From an uncultured Pelagibacteraceae bacterium (lineage in GTDB: Bacteria; Pseudomonadota; Alphaproteobacteria; Pelagibacterales; Pelagibacteraceae), in contig CACNTN010000002.1 of the NCBI GenBank assembly GCA_902623395.1, positions 62,001 through 126,000 on the forward strand: a stretch of 64,000 nucleotides of DNA. The letters are read 5' to 3'. Every line of letters starts with the position of its first letter. The stretch's first letter is position 1. Below are positions 30,322-38,827 of this stretch, piece by piece. The notes beneath the pieces were generated by a model, which worked only from the letters and a program-made list of their open reading frames with translations, did no database searches and was not told the origin of the DNA. The position numbers and the translations under genes are program-made.

Positions 30322-30441
30322 ATGATTGAATATTTTAAAAAAAATAAACGAATAGTTCTTATAATTTTAGTAATTGCTTTTATCGAGTTGAGTGGTTATG
30401 GGATTCTAGCTTCGCTATCAAGATTGATAAATGCTCTTTAA
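30322..30441 (+). CDS. Short hypothetical membrane protein (39 residues)
   Basis: An ATG-initiated frame of 39 codons begins 13 bases after tRNA-Leu. It has a basic N-terminus (FKKNKR) followed by one hydrophobic segment of about 18 residues with GxxxA-like spacing (ELSGYGILAS). That is the layout of a single-pass small membrane protein. It resembles no family I know. Support is only composition and position, so it could be a chance ORF. Confidence 0.45.
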   Translation: MIEYFKKNKRIVLIILVIAFIELSGYGILASLSRLINAL

Positions 30442-30464
30442 TATTTAGAATAAATAATTCTTTA

Positions 30465-31166
30465 TTAAAATGAGTGTTTTGATAGGAATTCTTTTATTAG
30501 ATTTACTTGTCTTGCTTTTCCATTTTTCATTCTCAAAAATTTATATACTTCAAATTTAAAATCTAGATCATATTTATGTTTGAGTAGATATTTTTTATAA
30601 CTAAATAGATGAATTTTTGTAAATTCTTTTATAACATTTTGAATAGATATTTTTTTATCTCTTATTCTATCAATTTTACGATATAAAGAATTATGAACAG
30701 TTTCCACAACTAATATCTTAATTTTTGGTTTCACTATACCTCGCAAATCATCATTCACATAAATACCCTCAAATATTATTAAATTATTTGGCCTAAATTT
30801 AAATTTAATCGATAAATCGTTTTTTCCGTTTTTTCTATTGTACAGATTAAATAATCTTAAATTTCTTTTTTTTTTAGGCTCAAGAAAAAACTTTAATAAA
30901 ATTTTTAATTTTCTTAGATCGTAATGTAATTCATTTTGGTTTGTGTGATTTTTTTTTATTTTTTTTGTTATATCTATCCTTTTTTGTCTTGTTTTTAAAA
31001 ACAAATCTTTACTCAAAATTTGAATATTATTATTTTTCTTTTTAAGACTTTTGATTAATAAATTAGTTAATTTACTTTTTCCAGAACAAGTAATTCCATC
31101 AATAGTTATAAAATTTATATTTTTTTTATTAAAATTTGAAAAAATTTTTGGCAGCTTTAGTTTCAT
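30465..31166 (-). CDS. P-loop kinase, uridine kinase-like
   Basis: This 233-residue protein has the P-loop GITCSGKSK at about residues 24-32 and the later LIIFEGIYVND segment, which resembles the uridine kinase/phosphoribulokinase family. The core matches that family, but the C-terminal part is unusual and very Lys-rich. Substrate is unknown; its place in a glycan island suggests a sugar or nucleoside phosphorylation role, which is inference. It is the last gene of the minus-strand island run. Confidence 0.65.
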   Translation of the reverse strand: MKLKLPKIFSNFNKKNINFITIDGITCSGKSKLTNLLIKSLKKKNNNIQILSKDLFLKTRQKRIDITKKIKKNHTNQNELHYDLRKLKILLKFFLEPKKKRNLRLFNLYNRKNGKNDLSIKFKFRPNNLIIFEGIYVNDDLRGIVKPKIKILVVETVHNSLYRKIDRIRDKKISIQNVIKEFTKIHLFSYKKYLLKHKYDLDFKFEVYKFLRMKNGKARQVNLIKEFLSKHSF

Positions 31167-31189
31167 AATTTTTATATTTAAAATATTTT

Positions 31190-32956
31190 TTACTGTAAAC
31201 TATATAGATATAAATTCTTATTACCATTACATTGGTCACAAATCAGAGAAACATTTTCATTATAAATCTTAAATCCAGAAATAACAAAACCTACATTCAT
31301 TGTTTTTAGTTTTTCAAAATTAATCCTTATATCATCCCCTTTGCGTACATTAGAATATAAAAACATCCCTTGATCTTTAAATTGAGCTACTCGTTTTTTT
31401 CTGTCAAAATTTTCATTTAAAGACTCGATATATTCTATCTGCTCTTTTATAATTTCATTGTATTTTTTTTTATATGCTGATGGATAATATCTATAGTACC
31501 CACCAATTACTTTTATATCACTAACCACAGCTTTAAAAGGATCGAGACCTATTGAAAAAGTTTTACTATCTTTCACCATTCTTTTAATTATCTTATAATC
31601 ATTTACTCGGTAATAGGACCGTATCGAATTTGCATAATGAGACCCTCTAATAAATTCTGTATTTTTTTGATTTTCAGGGCTAAGTCTTTTCATATCAATG
31701 ATTAGTTGTAAAAATTCTTTTTTTTCATATCTTCTTTTTATTAAACTCTTATTTTTCTCTGATAACTGATCATAATTCAGCTTTTCCTTTATTACTGTAA
31801 AAGCTGATGGACTTATTTGGTTATAAAGAATTGAAATTATTAAAAGGCTGTAAAATAAATTAATTTTTTTAACTTTAATTTCATTAATTAAATTAAAAAT
31901 TAAAAAAGTGTGAAAAAACGGTAGTAAGTAACTTATTCTATTTAGTTTTGCTCCTTTTAAAGCCGAAAAAATTTCATAATTTTGGATAGTTGAAAAAAAT
32001 ATTATAGAGATTTGTAATAATAATAATAACTTTATTAAATTTAAATTAATTTTAACTTTTTTTATTAAACTCAAAATTATTGATAAATTAAGTAAGGCAA
32101 TTACAAAAATATTTGGAAAAAAATAAGCATTTACATTGTACGGTTTAAAAAAACTTATTATACCATCATATAAGATTTTTGAAAAGTTATCGTTGAGAGT
32201 GTGTTCAGCTAACTGAAATTGAAAAGGAGAAAATACTAAAATCGAGTAGATAAGATTAAAGTTAGATATTAAAATAAAAAAGCTATAAACCAAAAATATT
32301 TTGAGAAGATTTGAAAGATTCTCTCTTGATATCTTTAAGAAAAATATTAAATAAAAAAAAATTACATAATAAATATAAATTCCGTGAAGATATAGGTCTG
32401 TATTTAATGCAATGATAGATAATGCTATATAATTTTTAATTGAGATATTCTTTTTCTTTAAGCAAATAGATAGCAAGTAGGGAAATGTTGCAACTCCAAA
32501 CCCCCAATTAGTAGTAACCAAAAAGGTGGAAAATAAACATGAAGCGAAAATTTTTAGTATCAACGAGCTATGGTAATTTTTTATAAAATAAAAAAAACTC
32601 AGAAAACCAATAATTCTTACCAATATGTCTACAGACAAATAAGCAGAGGAGATATCAAAATAATTATATATTAAATTAATAGGAAAAAGAGATCCGTACA
32701 CAAAAGTCCACGGAAGCTCTTCGTTCATAAATACTTTGGCTGCTCCAAAATCACCGGTCAAAATTTTTGATGCTACAACACTCTGCGGTATCCATAAATC
32801 TAGATTATCAGAAATATAAACAATTAGATCGCCAACAAAAAAAAGAGGGAAAAGATGAAAGCTAAATATTAATAAACAAGAAAAAAAAATGTATTTAATC
32901 TTCTTATTTATACTCAAGTGATTAAATTTTTCCATATATCTATGTTTTTTGTACAA
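31190..32956 (-). CDS. Large polytopic membrane protein, probably DUF6044/GT-C-like
   Basis: The 588-residue product has about twelve predicted membrane segments in its first 400 residues, then a soluble C-terminal domain of roughly 180 residues. The first loop after the opening membrane segment contains SDNLDLW, an acidic motif placed like those of GT-C glycosyltransferases. The overall pattern recalls the uncharacterised DUF6044 family as I remember it, but I cannot verify this. It probably acts in glycan transfer or assembly. Its start overlaps the 3' end of the phosphodiesterase-like gene by 43 bases. Confidence 0.6.
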   Translation of the reverse strand: MYKKHRYMEKFNHLSINKKIKYIFFSCLLIFSFHLFPLFFVGDLIVYISDNLDLWIPQSVVASKILTGDFGAAKVFMNEELPWTFVYGSLFPINLIYNYFDISSAYLSVDILVRIIGFLSFFYFIKNYHSSLILKIFASCLFSTFLVTTNWGFGVATFPYLLSICLKKKNISIKNYIALSIIALNTDLYLHGIYIYYVIFFYLIFFLKISRENLSNLLKIFLVYSFFILISNFNLIYSILVFSPFQFQLAEHTLNDNFSKILYDGIISFFKPYNVNAYFFPNIFVIALLNLSIILSLIKKVKINLNLIKLLLLLQISIIFFSTIQNYEIFSALKGAKLNRISYLLPFFHTFLIFNLINEIKVKKINLFYSLLIISILYNQISPSAFTVIKEKLNYDQLSEKNKSLIKRRYEKKEFLQLIIDMKRLSPENQKNTEFIRGSHYANSIRSYYRVNDYKIIKRMVKDSKTFSIGLDPFKAVVSDIKVIGGYYRYYPSAYKKKYNEIIKEQIEYIESLNENFDRKKRVAQFKDQGMFLYSNVRKGDDIRINFEKLKTMNVGFVISGFKIYNENVSLICDQCNGNKNLYLYSLQ

Positions 32957-33507
32957 ATTGCATCAGGAAGAATATTTTTTTTCTTTAGGTAAAGATACAA
33001 ACCTTTAATTTCTTGTTTTCTTTTCAAAGAAACCAACTCTGGAGAAACAAGGCAAATTCTCACTTTCTTTCTTTTTAAATATTTAAAAAATTTATACTTT
33101 AAGTTGATCTTATTAAAATTATCACACCAAAGCCATTTAATTTTTTTAAACAAAAAATTTTTATTTTTTAAATCCTCATATTCTGAAAAGCGAATGGAAA
33201 CTTTAGTATTTTTCATATTTTTTAACAATGATGAGAATGTTTGATCATGAAAAAAAAAATTACCGATCTTATTCTTTTTTAAAATTTTAATTATTTGAGA
33301 TTCCAACCCTTCTTCTTTTACATTTAGCACAATAATATTATGATTATAATATTTTAACCACTTTGTGAAACTTTCACCTTTTACGAACGGATCGTGTTGA
33401 AGATATAACTTTTTTCCTTTAGATCTAATATCAATTTCAACCCCATAATTTTTATTGAGTTTTTTTAGGTCTTTAATTTTATTGGCCCTATGTTTAATTA
33501 AAATCAT
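32914..33507 (-). CDS. Glycerophosphodiester phosphodiesterase-like protein
   Basis: The 197-residue protein begins MILIKHRANK and continues with GVEIDIR and LYLQHDPF. These match the HR, ExD and HD catalytic elements of GDPD TIM-barrel enzymes. It is shorter than usual GDPDs, and the C-terminal half is poorly conserved. Placed between an FkbM gene and a big membrane protein, it may act on a phospho-linked glycan or lipid rather than on glycerophosphodiesters; that is inference. The start overlaps the upstream FkbM gene by 14 bases. Confidence 0.7.
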   Translation of the reverse strand: MILIKHRANKIKDLKKLNKNYGVEIDIRSKGKKLYLQHDPFVKGESFTKWLKYYNHNIIVLNVKEEGLESQIIKILKKNKIGNFFFHDQTFSSLLKNMKNTKVSIRFSEYEDLKNKNFLFKKIKWLWCDNFNKINLKYKFFKYLKRKKVRICLVSPELVSLKRKQEIKGLYLYLKKKNILPDAICTKNIDIWKNLIT

Positions 33508-34288
33508 ATTTTATATTTTTTGAAATAAAAAAAACATTAAAAATATTTTCTTTTTTATGTTTTTGTATCTTATGATTTTTCTTATTGAAAAAATACTTTT
33601 TATAATTATGTTTTTTTAAAATTTTATATATTTTATCACAGATTATTGTGTCATACTCCACCATTATAATCGGTTTAAATTTTTTGATAGTTTTTAGACC
33701 GCCTAAAATACATTCATACTCATGTCCTTCTATATCGAGTTTGATAAAAGAAGGTTTTAGATTAAAAAAGTCAAGTTTTTTTGAAATTATAGATACATTT
33801 TTATAACAAACCTTTTTTATTAAATCTTTTTGAAATATGGAATCTTTTAATCTCTTTTTAACACCTCTAATATCTAAACTAGCTAATTGAGTGATAGGAT
33901 ACTTTTTGAAAAAAGGAATAACTAAATTTGATTTATTATTTTTATTACTTAGTGCTGTGTCGAAAACATTATAAAGTTTGTCCTTTTTTTCAATTTTTTT
34001 AAGGCTTAAAAAATTATGATAAATTGGTTCAAATGAGATTATTTTTATGCCCTTAATAAATTTTCTAATAGCGTAATATGACATTCCGTCATTACCACCA
34101 ATATCAAGAATTACTTTCTTTTTGTCTAATAAAATATTTTTTTTAAGATTTTTTAAGATTCTAAAATCATGATCATAGATTATTTTAGGCAAAAACCTTC
34201 CAATTAAATATCTTGAAACAATAAACAGATATATGTTTGATCTTAAGAATTTTTCAATTAAATTAAAAAAAAAACTACTCTGAGTCAT
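33494..34288 (-). CDS. FkbM-family methyltransferase
   Basis: This is the second FkbM protein of the window, 264 residues. It carries the SAM-binding loop VILDIGGNDGMS and acidic residue in ISFEP, and the FkbM core FIKLDIEGHEYECILGG. It likely methylates a sugar in the local glycan. It is not closely similar by eye to the FkbM protein near tRNA-Arg. It overlaps both neighbours by 14 bases, showing tight coupling. Confidence 0.87.
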   Translation of the reverse strand: MTQSSFFFNLIEKFLRSNIYLFIVSRYLIGRFLPKIIYDHDFRILKNLKKNILLDKKKVILDIGGNDGMSYYAIRKFIKGIKIISFEPIYHNFLSLKKIEKKDKLYNVFDTALSNKNNKSNLVIPFFKKYPITQLASLDIRGVKKRLKDSIFQKDLIKKVCYKNVSIISKKLDFFNLKPSFIKLDIEGHEYECILGGLKTIKKFKPIIMVEYDTIICDKIYKILKKHNYKKYFFNKKNHKIQKHKKENIFNVFFISKNIKYDFN

Positions 34289-35012
34289 TTTTTACTTTTG
34301 TAAAGCGTAATTTAATTAAATAAATAATATTAAAAAAAATATGACTAATAAAATTTTTAAAATTATTTTTCCATTTCGATTGACCGTAAAGTCTATTTTT
34401 AAAAATTACATCAATAACTTTTATTTCGATTTTATTTTTTAAGCATACGTAAAATACATACGTATCTAATACTGTCCATTTTTTTGGAAAATTATTAAAG
34501 TATCTCATTAGATCTCTACTAAATATTTTAGGCTGTGCGTTAATCTCCTTTAATTTCACTCCTAAAATAACACTTGCTAGATTTTCATGTAATCTACTAA
34601 CAATACCGTCAAAACCCCTATTATTTACTCTATATCCTTTACCAAAAATTTTATTTTTTCCTACTATAATCTTAAATAATTTATAAAAATCTAATAAAGG
34701 AGTTTGTAAATCTGCATGAGCCCAACCAAGATAGTCTCCCTTTGCTGCATTCAAACCAGCAACTATTCCACCACCATATTCTTGATTTGTAACTAGATTT
34801 ACTTTGTTAATAATTATATTTTTATTAGATTTGTTGATTTCAATTACTTTATCAATTTCTTGTTCTGTTTTATCTGTAGAGCCATTATTAACAAAAACTA
34901 ATTCAATCTTGTTAACATTTTCTCGAGGTAAATTAATAAATTCCTCAAATAAAATTTTGATATTTTTTTCTTCATTATAACAAGGTAAAACTAAGCTAAA
35001 ATCAACAGACAT
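34275..35012 (-). CDS. Family 2 glycosyltransferase (dolichyl-phosphate-mannose synthase-like)
   Basis: The 245-residue GT-A enzyme opens with FSLVLPCYNEEKNIKILFEE and has the NNGSTDKT nucleotide-binding stretch and the metal-binding HADLQTP. The C-terminal region (LYGQSKWK) fits polyprenyl-phosphate glycosyltransferases. No extra membrane helices are seen beyond a weak hydrophobic stretch near the end. It is first in the minus-strand part of the island and faces the tandem nucleotidyltransferase gene across 48 bases. Confidence 0.85.
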   Translation of the reverse strand: MSVDFSLVLPCYNEEKNIKILFEEFINLPRENVNKIELVFVNNGSTDKTEQEIDKVIEINKSNKNIIINKVNLVTNQEYGGGIVAGLNAAKGDYLGWAHADLQTPLLDFYKLFKIIVGKNKIFGKGYRVNNRGFDGIVSRLHENLASVILGVKLKEINAQPKIFSRDLMRYFNNFPKKWTVLDTYVFYVCLKNKIEIKVIDVIFKNRLYGQSKWKNNFKNFISHIFFNIIYLIKLRFTKVKNDSE

Positions 35013-35060
35013 TTGTAAATAACTAGCATAGATTATAAAGATATAAAACTAATAAAAATT

Positions 35061-36542
35061 ATGAAAACATTTTTGATAATTCCCATGGGAGGCAAGGGCC
35101 AACGATTTTTAACCGCTGGATACAAAGTTTATAAACCATTTTTAAAAATTTCGAAAAAGATGAGAATAATAGATGGAATAATAAAAAACTTTGATATTAA
35201 AAAAACTGAAATAATTATTATAGGAAATAGAAAAAGAATAAAAAAAAAATATTTAAATTTTAAAAATAAATTACACTTTATTAATATTACTAATCATAAA
35301 AATGGCCCACTTTACTCAGTTTTTTTAGCTAGAAAAAAAATAGAAAGTATCGTGAATAATAATATTTGTTTTATCTGTTACTCAGATATTAATTGGAAAT
35401 GGGATTGGAACAAAGTTAAAAAATTCATAAAAACTAAAAAAGCTGTTGTATTTACCCATAAAGGTTTTCAACCTCATTTAGAGATAAATAATAAATCGGA
35501 TTTTTGTTCAATAAAGAAAAAAAATATTATTGATATAAAAGAGAAAAAATTATTTGTTCCAGATTATAAAAAAAATTTTCTAGCGATAGGATGTTACTAT
35601 TTTAAATCATTCAGTTTGATTAAACAACACATGACAATTTTCAAAAATAAGACAAAATTTAATAAAGAATTTTACTTGGTTACTTTGATAAAAAGTTTAA
35701 TAAAAAACAAAATTGGAGTAAATTTTTTTAATATCAAGAATTTTGTTCATTTAGGAATACCTTCTCAATATGAGGATTTTAGAAATTGGCAGGATATTTT
35801 AGTAGATAATTTTAATACATCTCTAAAATTTAAAAATCAAAACATAATGTTGATGGCAGGAAAAGGAAAAAGAATTAAAAAGATTGGACAAAAAAAACCT
35901 TTTTTAAAAATTAATAAAAAAAATATTTACGAGTATATTTTTAAAAAATTTGGCACAAAAAAAAATTATATAATTACCAATAAAAATTATTCTTCGAAAT
36001 TAAAAGATAAATTTAAAACTTTTGATATTGGGAAATCAAACTCAATGCTCAAAACCATTGAAAAAGCAAAGTTATTTTTAGAAAATAAAGAGCAATACTG
36101 GTTAACATCATGTGATTGTTATGGAAATTTCAATAGAAAAGAATTTTTAAAATTTCTCAACCAAAAAAAACCAGATGTAGTAATATTTGCTTACAAGTTT
36201 TCTAGATTACAAAAAATTTTAACAAACGCTCATACCGCTATAACGTTTAAAAACAACAAATTAGATTCTATTTCTGTTAAAAATAATTCTCATAAAAACA
36301 TCTTTGGACATGCTGGGTTTTTCTGGATAAAAGACTATAAGGTTTTTAAATTTATTGAAAAATTTAGAAAAAATACAAAAATTAATAGGGAAATATTAGT
36401 TGATGATTATTTTAAGTACTTATTCGATAGTAAAAAAAAAGTGGTAAAGTGTTTTATGTTGTCTAATTATATACATATTGGATCTTTAAAAGAATATTAC
36501 GAGCTAAGATATTGGGAAAATTATTTCAATTTTAAAAAATGA
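35061..36542 (+). CDS. Tandem two-domain nucleotidyltransferase
   Basis: The 493-residue protein contains two NTP-transferase domains in a row. Domain 1 has the signature GGKGQR (10-15) with KP at 25-26. Domain 2 starts near residue 260 with MLMAGKGKR (263-271) and KKPF. The C-terminal ends of the domains also match: HLGIPSQYEDFRNW in the first and HIGSLKEYYELRYW in the second, so the gene arose by internal duplication or fusion. Domain 2 keeps DDYF, while domain 1 has VTLI at the aligned position, so the domains may differ in activity. It probably makes one or two NDP-sugars or CDP-polyols. The next gene overlaps its end by 4 bases. Confidence 0.8.
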   Translation: MKTFLIIPMGGKGQRFLTAGYKVYKPFLKISKKMRIIDGIIKNFDIKKTEIIIIGNRKRIKKKYLNFKNKLHFINITNHKNGPLYSVFLARKKIESIVNNNICFICYSDINWKWDWNKVKKFIKTKKAVVFTHKGFQPHLEINNKSDFCSIKKKNIIDIKEKKLFVPDYKKNFLAIGCYYFKSFSLIKQHMTIFKNKTKFNKEFYLVTLIKSLIKNKIGVNFFNIKNFVHLGIPSQYEDFRNWQDILVDNFNTSLKFKNQNIMLMAGKGKRIKKIGQKKPFLKINKKNIYEYIFKKFGTKKNYIITNKNYSSKLKDKFKTFDIGKSNSMLKTIEKAKLFLENKEQYWLTSCDCYGNFNRKEFLKFLNQKKPDVVIFAYKFSRLQKILTNAHTAITFKNNKLDSISVKNNSHKNIFGHAGFFWIKDYKVFKFIEKFRKNTKINREILVDDYFKYLFDSKKKVVKCFMLSNYIHIGSLKEYYELRYWENYFNFKK

Positions 36543-37771
36543 AAATTGTACAATTAATTAAGAATAAAGCTGTACCCTCATTTTGCACTTCTAATAATGA
36601 GGTTTTAAATACCATTATTTTTTACTGCAAAAGAAAAAACCTGCCTTGTTTAATAGAAAGCACTTCAAATCAAGTAAACCAATATGGAGGATATACTGGT
36701 AAAACTCCTATAAATTTTTATACAAATCTAAAAAAAATTTTAAAAAAAAATAACTTTAATTCTCAAAACTTATACGTTGGAGGTGATCATTTAGGACCAT
36801 TACCTTGGAAAAATAAGAATGGAAAAATTGCAATGAATAATTCAATTAAATTAATTAATAATTGTCTTGATTCAAAGTATACTAAAATTCACGTGGATAC
36901 CTCTATTAAATGTTCAAATGAAAATTCAATAAACCATTCAATTATTTTTGAAAGAACAAAATATATTATTGAAAAATCAAAATTAAAAAAAAATTTAAAA
37001 AAAATCTTTTTAATAATCGGAACGGAGGTTCCATTATCTGGCAGTAATGAAAAAGGTAAAATTAAATTGACACAAGAAAAACAAATTATCTTAGAGGTAC
37101 AAAAATTTAGAAACTTACTTAAAAAATTCTATAAAAAAAAATTAAAATTTGGACTAGTCGTTGAACCAGGGATGAGATTTATGCATTATAATATTTTAAG
37201 TCCAAATTTTTCTAAATTTAATGAAAAAAAAAGAATAAGCCAAAAAAATAACTTTATATATGAGGCTCATTCCACAGATTATCAACCAGTTAATATACTT
37301 AAGGGGTTAGTAAAAAATAACTTTAAGTTTTTAAAAGTAGGACCAGAATTGACTTATAATTATTCACGATCATTATTTTTTATGGAAAATATAGAAAAAA
37401 AATATTTTAAAAATGGCTTATCAAATATTAAAAAAAAAATTTTATTAACAATGCTCAAAGATAAAAAATATTGGAAGGGCTATTATTTGGGCAATAAATC
37501 CAAAATAAAAAAACTTATATTAAATAGTAAATTAGATCGGATGCGATATTATTTAAATAAAAATAATATCGTTCTGTCTACGACTAAATTAAAAAAAAAT
37601 ATTAACAGTATTTCTGTTGATAAAATTATTAAATATTTAAAATCGAAAAATCATAAAATACCTTCCAACAAGCGACTTTTTAAAAAGTTATCAAATTTTG
37701 ATTTAGTAAACTTTATTTTTATTTCCGATTCCTTAAATAGATATTATAAAGCTTGTGGTTTTAAAGTTTAG
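36539..37771 (+). CDS. GatZ/KbaZ-like protein (tagatose-bisphosphate aldolase non-catalytic subunit family)
   Basis: The 410-residue product is recognisable from VPSFCTSN, LIESTSNQVNQYGGYTGKTP, YVGGDHLGPLPW, KIHVDTSIKC, IGTEVPLSGSN, VVEPGMRF and KVGPELT, all family hallmarks. Family members are TIM-barrel proteins, described as chaperone-like partners of the class II aldolases GatY or KbaY. No GatY-like gene is in this island, and the gene instead overlaps a tandem nucleotidyltransferase. A role in making an unusual sugar precursor for surface glycan is inferred. Its stop region overlaps the convergent membrane-protein gene by 11 bases. Confidence 0.85.
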   Translation: MKIVQLIKNKAVPSFCTSNNEVLNTIIFYCKRKNLPCLIESTSNQVNQYGGYTGKTPINFYTNLKKILKKNNFNSQNLYVGGDHLGPLPWKNKNGKIAMNNSIKLINNCLDSKYTKIHVDTSIKCSNENSINHSIIFERTKYIIEKSKLKKNLKKIFLIIGTEVPLSGSNEKGKIKLTQEKQIILEVQKFRNLLKKFYKKKLKFGLVVEPGMRFMHYNILSPNFSKFNEKKRISQKNNFIYEAHSTDYQPVNILKGLVKNNFKFLKVGPELTYNYSRSLFFMENIEKKYFKNGLSNIKKKILLTMLKDKKYWKGYYLGNKSKIKKLILNSKLDRMRYYLNKNNIVLSTTKLKKNINSISVDKIIKYLKSKNHKIPSNKRLFKKLSNFDLVNFIFISDSLNRYYKACGFKV

Positions 37772-38765
37772 TTTTTATTTTACTAAAATAAGCAGCAGTA
37801 AATATTAATGGTAAGATTAGCATTCTTATAGATACATGATGTATTGGAGCAGCCACTAAAAAAACAATTAAATATAAGATTGAAATTAAAATTAAAAACT
37901 TATTTTTATTTTTAGTATTTAATATGTAAAAAGTTAAAAGCCCAAAAGGAAAACCAAAGTTGATTAAAAGCAATTTAATTACTGATATTAAATTTGAACT
38001 ATATAAATCTTGAATATTTATTTGACCATGCTGGTATTCAAGAGGAACAAAAAATCTTGGATTTATTAGGCATTCAAAAATATTCCAATTTAAAAGTATA
38101 AATGAAAATATTACAATACTGCTACTATAAAAAAACTTTTTGAAATCTTTGTTAAAAATTAACCAGGTGATCAAGATTATAAAACCACTTTCTCTATTTA
38201 GAACTGCAAATATACATATGATCGTAAAAAAAATAATATTATTTTTTTTACTAAAATATAGTCCTGCTGCAATAAAAAACATTTCAAAAATTGAATAAGA
38301 ATATTCACCTATATAATGATTAAAAATAAAAGTTATGTACAATAAAAAAAGGAGGGTAAAATATTTTTCTAAATCGTAAATTCTATTAAGCATAATCAAA
38401 GTAAGAAAAATTAATAGAGAGTGTATTAAAATATCTAAATAGTAAGGAGAAGTGTCTTTTATATCATAAGCTTTTTGAAAAATATTTTTTAAAACTAAAG
38501 ACTTTACCCATCTGACCTTATGCCTATCATGCATATCCCCTGTTATTTCACATTCTTTATTTAAAATTTGAGAATAGCTTTCTTCAGATGATAATTTTAT
38601 ACTAATTTTTTTTTTTAGCGGTAAATTATTATTTTCTATCCCAAAGTTTTCTTTTTCATAGATATTTTGTATTAAATTTACACATAAAGATAAAATAAAA
38701 GTGAATACTATTAAATTTAAAAATTTTTTAGAGAATAAAGTATTATTAATTATTTTAATTATCAT
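37761..38765 (-). CDS. Polytopic membrane protein of unknown function
   Basis: This 334-residue protein has an N-terminal membrane segment, a soluble stretch of about 75 residues with one Cys and Lys/Glu-rich sequence (to about 100), then eight or nine hydrophobic segments. The NRESG motif follows a membrane segment. I do not recognise a family; the layout is like EpsG/Wzy-type polymerases or GT-C proteins. Its island location suggests glycan polymerisation or transfer, but this is only context. Confidence 0.6.
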   Translation of the reverse strand: MIIKIINNTLFSKKFLNLIVFTFILSLCVNLIQNIYEKENFGIENNNLPLKKKISIKLSSEESYSQILNKECEITGDMHDRHKVRWVKSLVLKNIFQKAYDIKDTSPYYLDILIHSLLIFLTLIMLNRIYDLEKYFTLLFLLYITFIFNHYIGEYSYSIFEMFFIAAGLYFSKKNNIIFFTIICIFAVLNRESGFIILITWLIFNKDFKKFFYSSSIVIFSFILLNWNIFECLINPRFFVPLEYQHGQINIQDLYSSNLISVIKLLLINFGFPFGLLTFYILNTKNKNKFLILISILYLIVFLVAAPIHHVSIRMLILPLIFTAAYFSKIKTKL

Positions 38766-38827
38766 GAAGATATAATCAATTCATACATTCTTTTTCTCTT
38801 AAATAAAATAAAAAATCGAAAGATCTA

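Noticed and set aside
30465..38765. Integrative element or prophage at tRNA-Leu
   Set aside because: There is no integrase, transposase or phage gene, and no direct repeat of the tRNA 3' end was seen at the far edge. Exchange by recombination is more likely.
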